A stretch of 51,548 bases of DNA from an uncultured Ilumatobacter sp. (lineage in GTDB: Bacteria; Actinomycetota; Acidimicrobiia; Acidimicrobiales; Ilumatobacteraceae). The notes under the pieces are model-generated. The model ran no database searches. It saw nothing but the letters and a program-made list of their open reading frames with translations, and had not been told where the DNA came from. This document shows, piece by piece, positions 41,742 to 49,701 of the stretch (position 1 is the first letter of the stretch; every line of letters begins with the position of its first letter). The DNA lies in contig CALIOL010000264.1 in NCBI GenBank assembly GCA_938044705.1, positions 1 through 51,548 on the forward strand. The letters run 5' to 3'. The position numbers were made by a program, and so were the translations under genes.

Positions 41742-42517
41742 CGTCGAGCGAGGTACTCCCGAGCCGCAGCTCTGGCTTCGGGGTCACGCATCGCTGCACC
41801 CAACTGATCGGCGTCTGCCCACGCACCGGTGGTCGACGCCATGTTCTCCAACGCGGTGTTCACCTGCCGCTTCGTCGCCCGAACCACCGACGGGGCTTTG
41901 CGGGCGAGTTGCTCCGCCATGTCGTCGACCGCTGCCTCCAGTTGGTCTCGAGGAACGACTCGGTTGACGAAGCCGAGCGACAACGCTTCGGCTGCGTCGA
42001 ACGGACGGCACGTGAGGACGAGTTCGCGCACGATTGCGGGAGGGATCTCCCGCACGAGACGAGGGATGCCTCCCCAGGCGAGCGGGATGCCGAGATCGAC
42101 CTCGGGGATCGAGAACATCGTGTCGTCGGCGGCGATGCGCAGGTCGCACACGCCTGCGAGCACGAGACCGCCACCGACGCAGGGGCCCTTGATCGCAGCG
42201 ATCGTCAGCGCCCGCATGCGTTCCATCGCGTCGGCCATGAGGCGCCCGAGGTCTGCCTGCGCGCGGGCATCCGCCGGGGCGGCGTCCTCGCTTCCGGGAC
42301 GGCCGGCGAACTCCCGCAGATCGAAGCCGGATGAGAACGCCCGCCCTTCGCCGGTGACGACCACGATCGACGCGTCCGTCGTGTCGAACCACGCTGCAGC
42401 CTCCGCCAGCTCGGCAAGCGGCACGGTGCCAAGGGGGTTGAGCTGATCGGGTTGGCGCAGCGTCAGCCGTCCGATTCGGCCGTCGACGGTGGCGGTGAGC
42501 GTCTTCCACTGGGACAT
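41732..42517 (-). CDS. Enoyl-CoA hydratase/isomerase (crotonase) family protein
   Basis: The 261-residue protein has the crotonase oxyanion segments FSSGFDLREFAG and GPCVGGGLVLAGVCDLRIA and then FSIPEVDLGIPLAWGG. Hydratases need two Glu. Here the second (E139 in IPEV) is present, while the first, normally in GGGxEL, is Val119. The reaction may therefore be an isomerisation or other crotonase chemistry. The ATG at 42517 precedes the first strand; the open frame upstream is not family-like. It runs against the hydrolase pair. Confidence 0.88.
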   Translation of the reverse strand: MSQWKTLTATVDGRIGRLTLRQPDQLNPLGTVPLAELAEAAAWFDTTDASIVVVTGEGRAFSSGFDLREFAGRPGSEDAAPADARAQADLGRLMADAMERMRALTIAAIKGPCVGGGLVLAGVCDLRIAADDTMFSIPEVDLGIPLAWGGIPRLVREIPPAIVRELVLTCRPFDAAEALSLGFVNRVVPRDQLEAAVDDMAEQLARKAPSVVRATKRQVNTALENMASTTGAWADADQLGAAMRDPEARAAAREYLARRQA

Positions 42518-42580
42518 GACGCGATCGTGACATCTCGGCCACTTCGGGCGAGGATCGGAACCCGCGTCGTCACGGGCGGA

Positions 42581-42586
42581 TAGCGT
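42581..42586 (+). promoter_or_regulatory. -10-like box (TAGCGT) of crtZ
   Basis: TAGCGT ends 8 bp before the ATG at 42595. Confidence 0.4.
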
Positions 42587-42594
42587 CGTCCTCG

Positions 42595-43071
42595 ATGAGT
42601 TGGTCGACACTTGCGATCGCCGTGCTGGCGTTTTGTGCGATGGAACCGGTCACTGCCGCCACCCATCGTTGGGTGATGCACGGCGTCGGCGAGTTCCTGC
42701 ATCGCAGCCACCATCGACGCATCGTCTCTCGGTTCGAGGCCAACGACTGGTACCCGGTGATGTTCGCTGGTCTCGTCAACGTCGGCTTCATCGCAGGGTT
42801 CAACTGGGACGGGTTCGGCGGTCTCGTCCCGGCCGGCATCGGTGTGACCGGCTACGGCGTCGCCTATGCGCTCGTGCACGACGTGTACATCCATCGACGG
42901 CTGAACTGGTTCGGCGAACGACGGATCGTGGCACTCGACAAGCTCGCCGAAGCACACAGGATCCACCACCTCTACAACGCTGCGCCGTACGGCATGCTGC
43001 TCCCGGTCGTACCGGCTGATCTCCGCGAGCGAGCGGGACACACGGATCGCAACCCTCTCGCGAGAGCGTGA
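42595..43071 (+). CDS. crtZ: Beta-carotene hydroxylase-like di-iron enzyme
   Basis: The 158-residue membrane protein has the four His clusters of CrtZ: HRWVMHG, HRSHHRR, HDVYIHRR and HRIHHLYN, on a four-helix frame. CrtZ adds hydroxyls to the rings of beta-carotene to give zeaxanthin. It belongs to the fatty-acid hydroxylase superfamily. No other carotenoid gene lies in the window, so the substrate is inferred. Its stop overlaps the next gene's GTG (GTGA). Confidence 0.88.
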   Translation: MSWSTLAIAVLAFCAMEPVTAATHRWVMHGVGEFLHRSHHRRIVSRFEANDWYPVMFAGLVNVGFIAGFNWDGFGGLVPAGIGVTGYGVAYALVHDVYIHRRLNWFGERRIVALDKLAEAHRIHHLYNAAPYGMLLPVVPADLRERAGHTDRNPLARA

Positions 43072-44825
43072 CCGTTCGTTCGACCAAGCATCGCTGGGCA
43101 GCCTTCGCACTGGCCCTGGCGTCGTTTGCCGTCGCACCCGGTGAATCGACGACTGCTTCGGGCAACGTCAAGGAGATCCAGCTCACGACGCCGGGGCCAC
43201 GCGGTCCGGTCACCGTGATCGGCGACTCGGTGCTCCTCGGCGCGGGGCTGAACAGCCCGACGCTGCCAGATCAGTTGGCCGCCCGCGGGTGGGGGCCCAT
43301 CCGGTTCCGCGCTGCGGGGAGTGGTTCATCGGGGTTCTTCGGCGTTGGAAACGAGTTCCGCTCGTCGTTCTGGATCGACCTGTGGCAGAGCCAGGGTTGG
43401 GATCCGAAGCACGTCATCGTCAACGTCGGCGTCAACGACTCGGGTTTGTGCAACGCGAGCGTGAGCTGCGCGTACGCCAGCATCATGCACCTGGTCGACG
43501 CGATCGGACCCGGTCACGAGATCTGGTGGCCCACGATCGTGAAGTCGCAAGCCTCGCATCACATCTCGTTCAACACCGCACTTCGCCAGGTCGCGTCCGA
43601 ACGGACTGACTTCCACATCTGGGACTGGTACACCGAGTACGTCGAAGGTGGCTATGTCAGCGGCGACGAGATCCATCTGGACCCGGCTGGTTATCGACGC
43701 CGGTCCGCCGTGCTCGCTCAGGCGTTCACCGACGACTTCTCGATAGCTCGACGCACCGGCGGCGACGTTCCACTTCCGGCGCCGAGCCGCCCCGTGAGCA
43801 CGTACGTCTCGGTGCCCCCGTCACGTCTCGCCGACACTCGAAGCGATGCAGCGATGCGGGTCTCGGGCGGATCGCGGTGGGCCGTCGACCTCGACGACGT
43901 CGTCGCCGAGGATGCCACGGCGGTGGCGCTGTACGTCGCTGCCGCTCGTCCGTCCGCGAACGGCTACCTCTCGGCGGGGCCATGTGACGCGGACACCAGC
44001 GGATCGACGGTCAACTTCTCTGCGGGTGTCCCTCGGGGCGCACCAACGATCACTGCGCTCGGCGCGTCGAGGACCGTGTGCATCTTTGCGAGCGTCGACA
44101 CCGACGTGGTGGTCGACCTCCAAGGGGTCTTCATCGCTGGCGAATCGGGCGCTCGCATGACACCGCTCCAGACACCGAGACGTGTGCACGACACTCGCGA
44201 AACGGGCCGCCTGGAGACCGTGGTCGTTGATGTCGGAACGAGCGTCGATGCCGTTGCGATCAACCTCGGCGCAGCCCGAGCCTCAGCAGTCGGCTACCTG
44301 AGCGCGGCACCGTGCGGCGAGGTCAGTGGCGCGGCGAACGTCAACTTTGCACCGGGCCCAGCCGTGTCGGCATCGGCGATCGTGCCGGTGGACGACGACG
44401 GCACGATCTGCATCTTCTCGAGCGAGAGCGTCGATGTCATCGTCGACCTCACCGCTGAGTTCTCGGCCACCGGAGCGCTCGCGTATCAGGCCATCACACC
44501 GACACGAACCGTCGATACCCGGTTCGGAGTTGGCGGATGGACCGATGAGCTCGGTTCGTCGCAAACCATCGACTTCGGTGCCGCACCGGCGACCGCCGCA
44601 GCCGTCTCGGGAACGATCGCAATGATCCGCCGCCCGGCCGGAACAGGCTTTCTCACAGCTGACGGCTGCACCGGCGCCGCAACGACCGCTTCGGTCAACG
44701 CATCAGGTGGCTCGATCGCTGCGAATTCGCTCACCTCGGTCCTGTCCGACGGCCGCCTGTGCATCACCTCGTCGACAGGCGCTCACGTCATCTTCGACAC
44801 GAGCGGCTGGTGGGTCACCGACTGA
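43068..44825 (+). CDS. Secreted SGNH-type hydrolase with three C-terminal repeats
   Basis: The 585-residue protein has a signal peptide (WAAFALALASFAVAPG). Its SGNH domain has block I VIGDSVLLGAG (Ser54), the Gly/Asn blocks (AAGSGSSG, VNVGVNDSG) and block V GDEIHLDPAGY (Asp, His). From about residue 240 three repeats of about 110 residues follow. Each has a DTR start (LADTRSD, VHDTRET, VDTRFG), a Cys pair (GPCDAD...VCIFAS, APCGEV...ICIFSS, DGCTGA...LCITSS) and a VDLxGxF/FDTSGWW end. These look like a secreted adhesion or wall-binding module. It should be a secreted esterase or acetylesterase. The GTG start overlaps the crtZ stop. Confidence 0.85.
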   Translation: MTVRSTKHRWAAFALALASFAVAPGESTTASGNVKEIQLTTPGPRGPVTVIGDSVLLGAGLNSPTLPDQLAARGWGPIRFRAAGSGSSGFFGVGNEFRSSFWIDLWQSQGWDPKHVIVNVGVNDSGLCNASVSCAYASIMHLVDAIGPGHEIWWPTIVKSQASHHISFNTALRQVASERTDFHIWDWYTEYVEGGYVSGDEIHLDPAGYRRRSAVLAQAFTDDFSIARRTGGDVPLPAPSRPVSTYVSVPPSRLADTRSDAAMRVSGGSRWAVDLDDVVAEDATAVALYVAAARPSANGYLSAGPCDADTSGSTVNFSAGVPRGAPTITALGASRTVCIFASVDTDVVVDLQGVFIAGESGARMTPLQTPRRVHDTRETGRLETVVVDVGTSVDAVAINLGAARASAVGYLSAAPCGEVSGAANVNFAPGPAVSASAIVPVDDDGTICIFSSESVDVIVDLTAEFSATGALAYQAITPTRTVDTRFGVGGWTDELGSSQTIDFGAAPATAAAVSGTIAMIRRPAGTGFLTADGCTGAATTASVNASGGSIAANSLTSVLSDGRLCITSSTGAHVIFDTSGWWVTD

Positions 44826-44850
44826 GGTCAGCCGGCGACCGCCACCGTCC

Positions 44851-45693
44851 TCAGAAGACGAAGAGACCGGAGGTGCCGGGTCCAGTGTGAGCGCCGACGC
44901 TGGGGCCGATGCGGTACTGCAGCACCTCGGCCACGCCCTCGGCCCCCGTCAACGCCTCGGTCAACGCACGCGACATCGGTGCGCTCGACTCGTCGGACGT
45001 ACCCACGGCAATTCGCAAGCCATCATCACCGCTTGGCGTCCACTCCAGTGCGTCGCTCACCATCGCACTCACCGCTGCGTCGAGGTCGTGCACCGTTGCC
45101 AGAACCGACAGATCGGGACCGGTCATCGCGATCACCGGGATGCCATCCGCAGCGGCACCCTCGACCTCGAGCCCAGCGGCGCGCCCTGACCGATCGATCA
45201 GACGCGGGACGCCGACGACGAACGTCGTGTGCAGCCCTGCTGCACGCGTCTCTGCGAGTGCAGCAGCTCGGTCGAGATCGGCGCCGGCCGCTACCGCCTC
45301 GGCTGCCGACCATGCACAACACGAGATGCCGAAACTCGCCGTTCCGGTGTCGACGAGCCGGACCGGAACGTCGACCAGGTTCGCAGCGAGCCGCGCCGAA
45401 TTCAGCGTGCCGCTCATCGAGTCCGCAACGTGGATCGAGAGGATTTCGGTCGCTCCACGTTCGATCAGCTCGGTGTACGCCGCGACGAACGCGCCGGGCG
45501 ATGGCTGACTGGTCTCGATCTTCGGTTCGTGAGTGTCGGTCCACGAGTCGTAGAACGTGTCGCTGTCGAGATCGACCCCTTCCAGGTGGTCGATGCCATC
45601 GACGGTGACCGTCAGCGGAACGACGGCGATGCCGTGCCGTGCTGCCAGGTCGGTCGGCATCTGACTATTCGAATCGACTGCGATACCGATCAT
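44851..45693 (-). CDS. DegV family fatty-acid-binding protein
   Basis: The 280-residue protein has the DegV pattern IAVDSNSQMPTDLAARHGI, DTFYDSW, TSQPSPGAFVAAYTEL, ILSIHVADSMSGTLNSARLA and VRLVDTGTASFG, then the C-terminal strand SVGAHTGPGTSGLFVF. DegV/FakB proteins bind one fatty acid for phosphorylation and entry into phospholipid synthesis. It lies 31 bp after plsY, whose product uses acyl-phosphate; together they fit a fatty-acid-to-phospholipid step. Confidence 0.92.
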   Translation of the reverse strand: MIGIAVDSNSQMPTDLAARHGIAVVPLTVTVDGIDHLEGVDLDSDTFYDSWTDTHEPKIETSQPSPGAFVAAYTELIERGATEILSIHVADSMSGTLNSARLAANLVDVPVRLVDTGTASFGISCCAWSAAEAVAAGADLDRAAALAETRAAGLHTTFVVGVPRLIDRSGRAAGLEVEGAAADGIPVIAMTGPDLSVLATVHDLDAAVSAMVSDALEWTPSGDDGLRIAVGTSDESSAPMSRALTEALTGAEGVAEVLQYRIGPSVGAHTGPGTSGLFVF

Positions 45694-45724
45694 GCGACCG
45701 TTCCTGCGTGTGCCATCAGCCCAC

Positions 45725-46360
45725 TCAATCGGTCGGAGGGTTCGGATTTCCCGCCGCGAGGAATCGTTCCGCGATTATTGCGCTGGAGAGCAGTGCGCTG
45801 ATCGGCAACATCACCGTGGGCTTCGGCCCCCACAGGTTGCGCCACCCTTTGGCCCACCACACGATTCCACCCACGACCCAGCAGGCGCTCGATGCGAGCG
45901 TTGCGGCGAACGCCCGCTGCTTCCAGGCCGGAACGGCAGCCGTTGCCGCAGCGACACCGACATCGACCGGGAAATAGGCTGGGAAGGTCGCGAGGCACTG
46001 GCCGACGCTCGTGGCGACACCTTTGCCACCCTTGAAACCCTTCGTCACCGGATAGCAATGGCCCGCAACGGATGCCGTACCAGCGAGATGTGCTCCCGTC
46101 GGTCCGGCCAAGGCTCCACCGATAGCGCACGCCGCGACCCCCTTGGAGATGTCTCCCGCCATGACGGCGAGCCCGGCCTTCTTGCCCAGCACCTTCATCG
46201 CATTGGCCGCTCCGGGGTTCCCACTGCCCTGGGTTCGCAGGTCACTTCCGGACATCTTCTTGGTGACGATGTCGGCGGTCGAGACCGTCCCGAGCAGGTA
46301 GGCGATGCCGACACCGATGCCCAGCCGATTGAGCTTTCCGCGGGTTCCTGTGATCTGCAT
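45725..46360 (-). CDS. plsY: Acyl-phosphate:glycerol-3-phosphate acyltransferase
   Basis: PlsY adds the first acyl chain from acyl-phosphate to glycerol-3-phosphate in the membrane. The 211-residue, multi-helix protein has SGSDLRTQGSGNPGAANAMK and GHCYPVTKGFKGGKGVATSVG, both family hallmarks. The ATG at 46360 has TATGGT 8 bp upstream; the longer open frame before it is not family-like. It leads a unit with the DegV protein. Confidence 0.93.
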   Translation of the reverse strand: MQITGTRGKLNRLGIGVGIAYLLGTVSTADIVTKKMSGSDLRTQGSGNPGAANAMKVLGKKAGLAVMAGDISKGVAACAIGGALAGPTGAHLAGTASVAGHCYPVTKGFKGGKGVATSVGQCLATFPAYFPVDVGVAAATAAVPAWKQRAFAATLASSACWVVGGIVWWAKGWRNLWGPKPTVMLPISALLSSAIIAERFLAAGNPNPPTD

Positions 46361-46368
46361 GGTGGCCG

Positions 46369-46374
46369 ACCATA
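46369..46374 (-). promoter_or_regulatory. -10-like box (TATGGT) of plsY
   Basis: TATGGT on the minus strand ends 8 bp before the ATG at 46360. Confidence 0.4.
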
Positions 46375-46487
46375 GACCCCAACGATTCGCCGCCGCGCCG
46401 GTGTCACCGAATACGCGCGTGGAACGATGAGGTGGCGCTGTTAGATTCATCTCGCTCTCAACGAGAAGAGGTCCACGCCTCGAATAG

Positions 46488-46560
46488 GCCCCCATCGTCT
46501 AGTGGCCTAGGACACCACCCTTTCAAGGTGGCGGCACGGGTTCGAATCCCGTTGGGGGTG
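46488..46560 (+). tRNA. tRNA-Glu (anticodon TTC)
   Basis: The acceptor GCCCCCA pairs with TGGGGGT (G1-T72 wobble). The anticodon arm is CCACC-CTTTCAA-GGTGG with anticodon TTC. The T arm is ACGGG-TTCGAAT-CCCGT. No CCA is encoded. TAGATT at 46442-46447 may be its -10. This tRNA is also the substrate of HemA in the haem pathway of the same window. Confidence 0.97.
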
Positions 46561-46621
46561 CGGTGCGGCAACGCACTCATACATACACATGGCGGGTTGA
46601 CATCCGCCGGGAACACCAACT

Positions 46622-46696
46622 GGTCCCGTGGTGAAGTCAGGAGTTCACGCCGGCCTGTCAAGCCGGAGGTCGCGGGTTCAAATCCCGTCGGGACCG
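46622..46696 (+). tRNA. tRNA-Asp (anticodon GTC)
   Basis: The acceptor GGTCCCG pairs with CGGGACC, then G as discriminator. The anticodon arm is GCCGG-CCTGTCAAG-CCGG with GTC as anticodon. The T arm is GCGGG-TTCAAAT-CCCGT. No CCA is encoded. Confidence 0.97.
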
Positions 46697-46704
46697 CTAC
46701 AGGG

Positions 46705-46736
46705 GCCATTCACCGAGCAATCGGTGGGTGGCTTTT
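46705..46736 (+). terminator. Intrinsic terminator after tRNA-Asp
   Basis: GCCATTCACCGA (46705-46716) pairs with TCGGTGGGTGGC (46721-46732), two positions as G-U, capped by a GCAA tetraloop and followed by TTTT. It is the best canonical terminator in the window. Confidence 0.85.
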
Positions 46737-46771
46737 GTGAATCTGAGCGGGCAATCGTTCAGGTCAGTATT

Positions 46772-46844
46772 GGTTTCGTAGCTCAGTTGGCAGAGCGCTC
46801 GCCTGAAAAGTGAGAGGTCACCGGATCGACGCCGGTCGAAACCA
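46772..46844 (+). tRNA. tRNA-Phe (anticodon GAA)
   Basis: The acceptor GGTTTCG pairs with CGAAACC, then A as discriminator. The D arm is normal. The anticodon arm is CTCGC-CTGAAAA-GTGAG with anticodon GAA. The T stem is ACCGG/CCGGT with loop ATCGACG, so position 54 is A where T is nearly universal. No CCA is encoded. Confidence 0.95.
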
Positions 46845-46851
46845 CAGTGTC

Positions 46852-46887
46852 GAAGGCCCCGCCTCACGGTGGGGTCTTCGTCGTTTT
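46852..46887 (+). terminator. Intrinsic terminator after tRNA-Phe
   Basis: GAAGGCCCCGCC (46852-46863) pairs with GGTGGGGTCTTC (46868-46879), two positions as G-U, with a TCAC loop and a GTCGTTTT tail. Confidence 0.75.
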
Positions 46888-46952
46888 CGCAACAACTCAC
46901 ACTCGGACTGACCAAAGTTGGACGCCGACCTGCGACACTGGACGCTGTGGGT

Positions 46953-49628
46953 ATGGGCGAATCACGATCGGGGCAGGTGATCGCCGGCATCCCGACGGGA
47001 ACCGTCACGTTCTTCTTCACCGACGTCGAAGGCTCCACACGACTCTGGGAGGACCGCCCCGACGACATGCGGGTGGCGTTGGAGCGTCACGACCAGATCG
47101 TCCGGACGACGATCGAGAGCAATGACGGCTACGTCTTCTCACTCGCTGGCGACCAGTTCGTCGCGGCGTTCCACAACGTGTCGGATGCGGTGAGTGCGGC
47201 CGAACGGGCGCAACGGACCATCGAAGCTGAACCGTGGCCGAGCGACACGCCGCTTCGAATCCGCATCGGCATCCACGTCGGTGTCGCCGAAGAACGCGAC
47301 AACGACTACTTCGGCCAGGTGCTCAACCGGACCGCTCGTATCGTCGCAGCAGCGCACGGCGGCCAGACGTTGCTGTCATCGACCGCTGCCGAACTCGTCA
47401 CCGGCACGGAGTTGACCGACCTCGGCGCCCATCGTCTGAAAGACCTTGCTGCTGCTGAGCACCTCTGGCAACTGAGCGACACCTCGTTCCCGTCGCTGAG
47501 AACCCTCAAGGCCGGTCGCCACAACCTGCCCGTGGAGCGAACGGAACTCGTGGGACGCGGGGACGACGTCGCTGCGATCGCGGGCACCGTGCTCGACCAC
47601 CGACTGGTGACGTTGTTGGGTATGGGCGGCACGGGCAAGACGCGGCTCGCCATGGCAGTCGCCGCCGAAGTCGCAGATCGGTTCGACGACGGCACCTGGT
47701 TCGTCGACCTGGTCCCGGCGACCGACCTGAACAGCATCGTCGAGGCCATCGCAAGTGCAGCCGGGCTGCGGCTCGCCGGCAATGACCTCCTCGAAGCTCT
47801 CGCGGACCAAGCGGAGCGGCGACACCTGATGCTCGTGATCGACAACTGCGAACATCTCACCGATGACGCCGCTGATGTGATCGACCTGCTCCTCGAACGC
47901 ACCACCCGGGTCCACGTGATCGCGACGAGTCGCGAACCCCTCGACCTTCCCGACGAGCATCAGGTTCGCGTCGCGCCGCTCGCCGTCGCGTCCACAGCGA
48001 CCTCCCCGGCAGTCCGTCTGTTCCAGTCCACAGCAGCGCGCGTCGGTGCGGAACTCGACGCAGACGATGTCGACACGATCGCCGACATCTGCTCGAAGCT
48101 CGATGGCCTGCCGCTGTCGATCGAACTCGCGGCCGCACAGCTTCGCCAGCTGCGCCTGAGCGAACTCGCCGACCGCCTCGATCGACGATTCGAGCTCCTG
48201 ACGCGAGGACGGAGCAATCGTCGACGGCGCCGCCAGACGAGCTTGCTCGACGTGCTGGACGACTCGTGGCAGATGCTCGACGACGACGAACGCAAGCTCC
48301 TCATGGCGCTCGCGGCGTTTCCGTCGTCGTTCGACCTCGCAGATGTCGAGGCGCTCGTCGGCGCCCAGTCCCGCGCAGCACGCCACCTCGGCGGACTGAT
48401 CGATCGAGGCCTCGTGTCCGGCGACGGGCACGGTCGGAGCCGGCTGCTCGAAACCGTGAAGCTCTTCGTCCGAGAGCAGTGGCTCGACGCTGCCTCGACG
48501 AGCGGAGTAGACCCCGGGTCGTATCTGGATGCGCACACGGACTGGCTGATCGACCATCTGCGTACGCACGGCGCTGCAAACAGCTATCAGTCGGTCGAAC
48601 TCGCCGGATGGGCAATCCATCACTACGACGATCACCGAGCGGTCGAGGATCGGATGGCGGCTGCTGGACGCCTGGATGAGCTGGCGTTCCTGATCGGCGG
48701 ACTCCGTTGGGCCTACAGCCGTGAAACCGGCCAACGAGCGACAGCGTTCATCGAACGCGTCGAGCGCTATCACGCGACCCTCGAACTGAATGGCTACCAA
48801 TCGGCTGCGCTGCATCTCGCAGCGGCTGGAGCCGCACGTGCCGCACGAAATCGTCACTGGCTCGCTCACGGGGCATCCGAAGCGGTTCGTCTCTTCCGCG
48901 AGGAACCGCCGTGCGAAGAGCTCGTGGTCGCGTTGATCGTGGCCTCGTTCACCGAAGTGCTGCGCGATCCTCACCAGGCGTTCGCCAACCTCGACGAAGC
49001 ACGAGGAATCGCCCAGGAGGTCGGCGCGGAGAACCTGATCGACAACATCCTCGCCTACCGCGCCCACTACGCCGCGATGATCGGCAGCATCGATGAAGTC
49101 CATGCCGTGCTCGCAGAGCTCGAGCCTCGCCTCCACGGCCGACCCGTCGACAACACCACGATCATGACGCTGCAGGCCAAAATGGTCGCCAACCTCTTCT
49201 CCAATCCGGAGGTCGCCCGGTTGGCCGCACGCGACGGCGCAGCGAAGGCTGCCACGTTCGGGCTCGACAACGACTGGTGGATGCATCTCTACCTTGCGAC
49301 CGGTGCCGCGGCGTGTGGAGACGCGTCGGCGATGTCGCGTCATCTCAGCGACGGTGAGCAGATGCTGCAGCAGTCGGCCACCAGCGGTCTTCCCGATCTC
49401 CTACTCCCCTACGTTGCACTCGCGAACGTCCTCGACGACTCGGAGCGAAGCCGTCGTTGGATCACGGCGGTGCGACATGCGAACAGCCGACCGGGAACCG
49501 GTGTGGTGATTGCGTTGTATCGCCATCTCCGCGCCGAGGTGGGGCTTGCCGAGTCGAACCCGCTCGACAGCACCTCGATCGAACAGCTCCACGAAGAAGC
49601 TCGGGCGTGGGCCTCCACACAGCGGTGA
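46953..49628 (+). CDS. Class III nucleotidyl cyclase fused to an ATPase domain
   Basis: The 891-residue protein has an N-terminal class III cyclase domain (about 15-180) with the metal Asp in VTFFFTDVEGSTRLWE, LAGDQFVAAF and the transition-state segment NRTARIVAAAHGGQTLLS. An AfsR/SARP-like P-loop ATPase follows (GMGGTGKT, Walker B LMLVIDNCEHL, VIATSREPL). The long helical C-terminal part looks TPR-like. No C-terminal DNA-binding domain is visible. Such fusions are common in actinobacteria and probably make cAMP in response to an unknown signal. The ATG at 46953 is used; GTG at 46947 is possible. Confidence 0.88.
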   Translation: MGESRSGQVIAGIPTGTVTFFFTDVEGSTRLWEDRPDDMRVALERHDQIVRTTIESNDGYVFSLAGDQFVAAFHNVSDAVSAAERAQRTIEAEPWPSDTPLRIRIGIHVGVAEERDNDYFGQVLNRTARIVAAAHGGQTLLSSTAAELVTGTELTDLGAHRLKDLAAAEHLWQLSDTSFPSLRTLKAGRHNLPVERTELVGRGDDVAAIAGTVLDHRLVTLLGMGGTGKTRLAMAVAAEVADRFDDGTWFVDLVPATDLNSIVEAIASAAGLRLAGNDLLEALADQAERRHLMLVIDNCEHLTDDAADVIDLLLERTTRVHVIATSREPLDLPDEHQVRVAPLAVASTATSPAVRLFQSTAARVGAELDADDVDTIADICSKLDGLPLSIELAAAQLRQLRLSELADRLDRRFELLTRGRSNRRRRRQTSLLDVLDDSWQMLDDDERKLLMALAAFPSSFDLADVEALVGAQSRAARHLGGLIDRGLVSGDGHGRSRLLETVKLFVREQWLDAASTSGVDPGSYLDAHTDWLIDHLRTHGAANSYQSVELAGWAIHHYDDHRAVEDRMAAAGRLDELAFLIGGLRWAYSRETGQRATAFIERVERYHATLELNGYQSAALHLAAAGAARAARNRHWLAHGASEAVRLFREEPPCEELVVALIVASFTEVLRDPHQAFANLDEARGIAQEVGAENLIDNILAYRAHYAAMIGSIDEVHAVLAELEPRLHGRPVDNTTIMTLQAKMVANLFSNPEVARLAARDGAAKAATFGLDNDWWMHLYLATGAAACGDASAMSRHLSDGEQMLQQSATSGLPDLLLPYVALANVLDDSERSRRWITAVRHANSRPGTGVVIALYRHLRAEVGLAESNPLDSTSIEQLHEEARAWASTQR

Positions 49629-49701
49629 ACACCCGCACAACCTTCGACTTTCTTTACTTTCTGCTCACCGTGCCCCTAACGGCGTCGAACAGAATCGGGC
49701 C

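Noticed and set aside
47376-49343. 655-codon minus-strand frame antisense to the cyclase-ATPase gene
   Set aside because: The plus strand encodes well-known motifs (cyclase, P-loop, Walker B) in one frame; the antisense frame has none.
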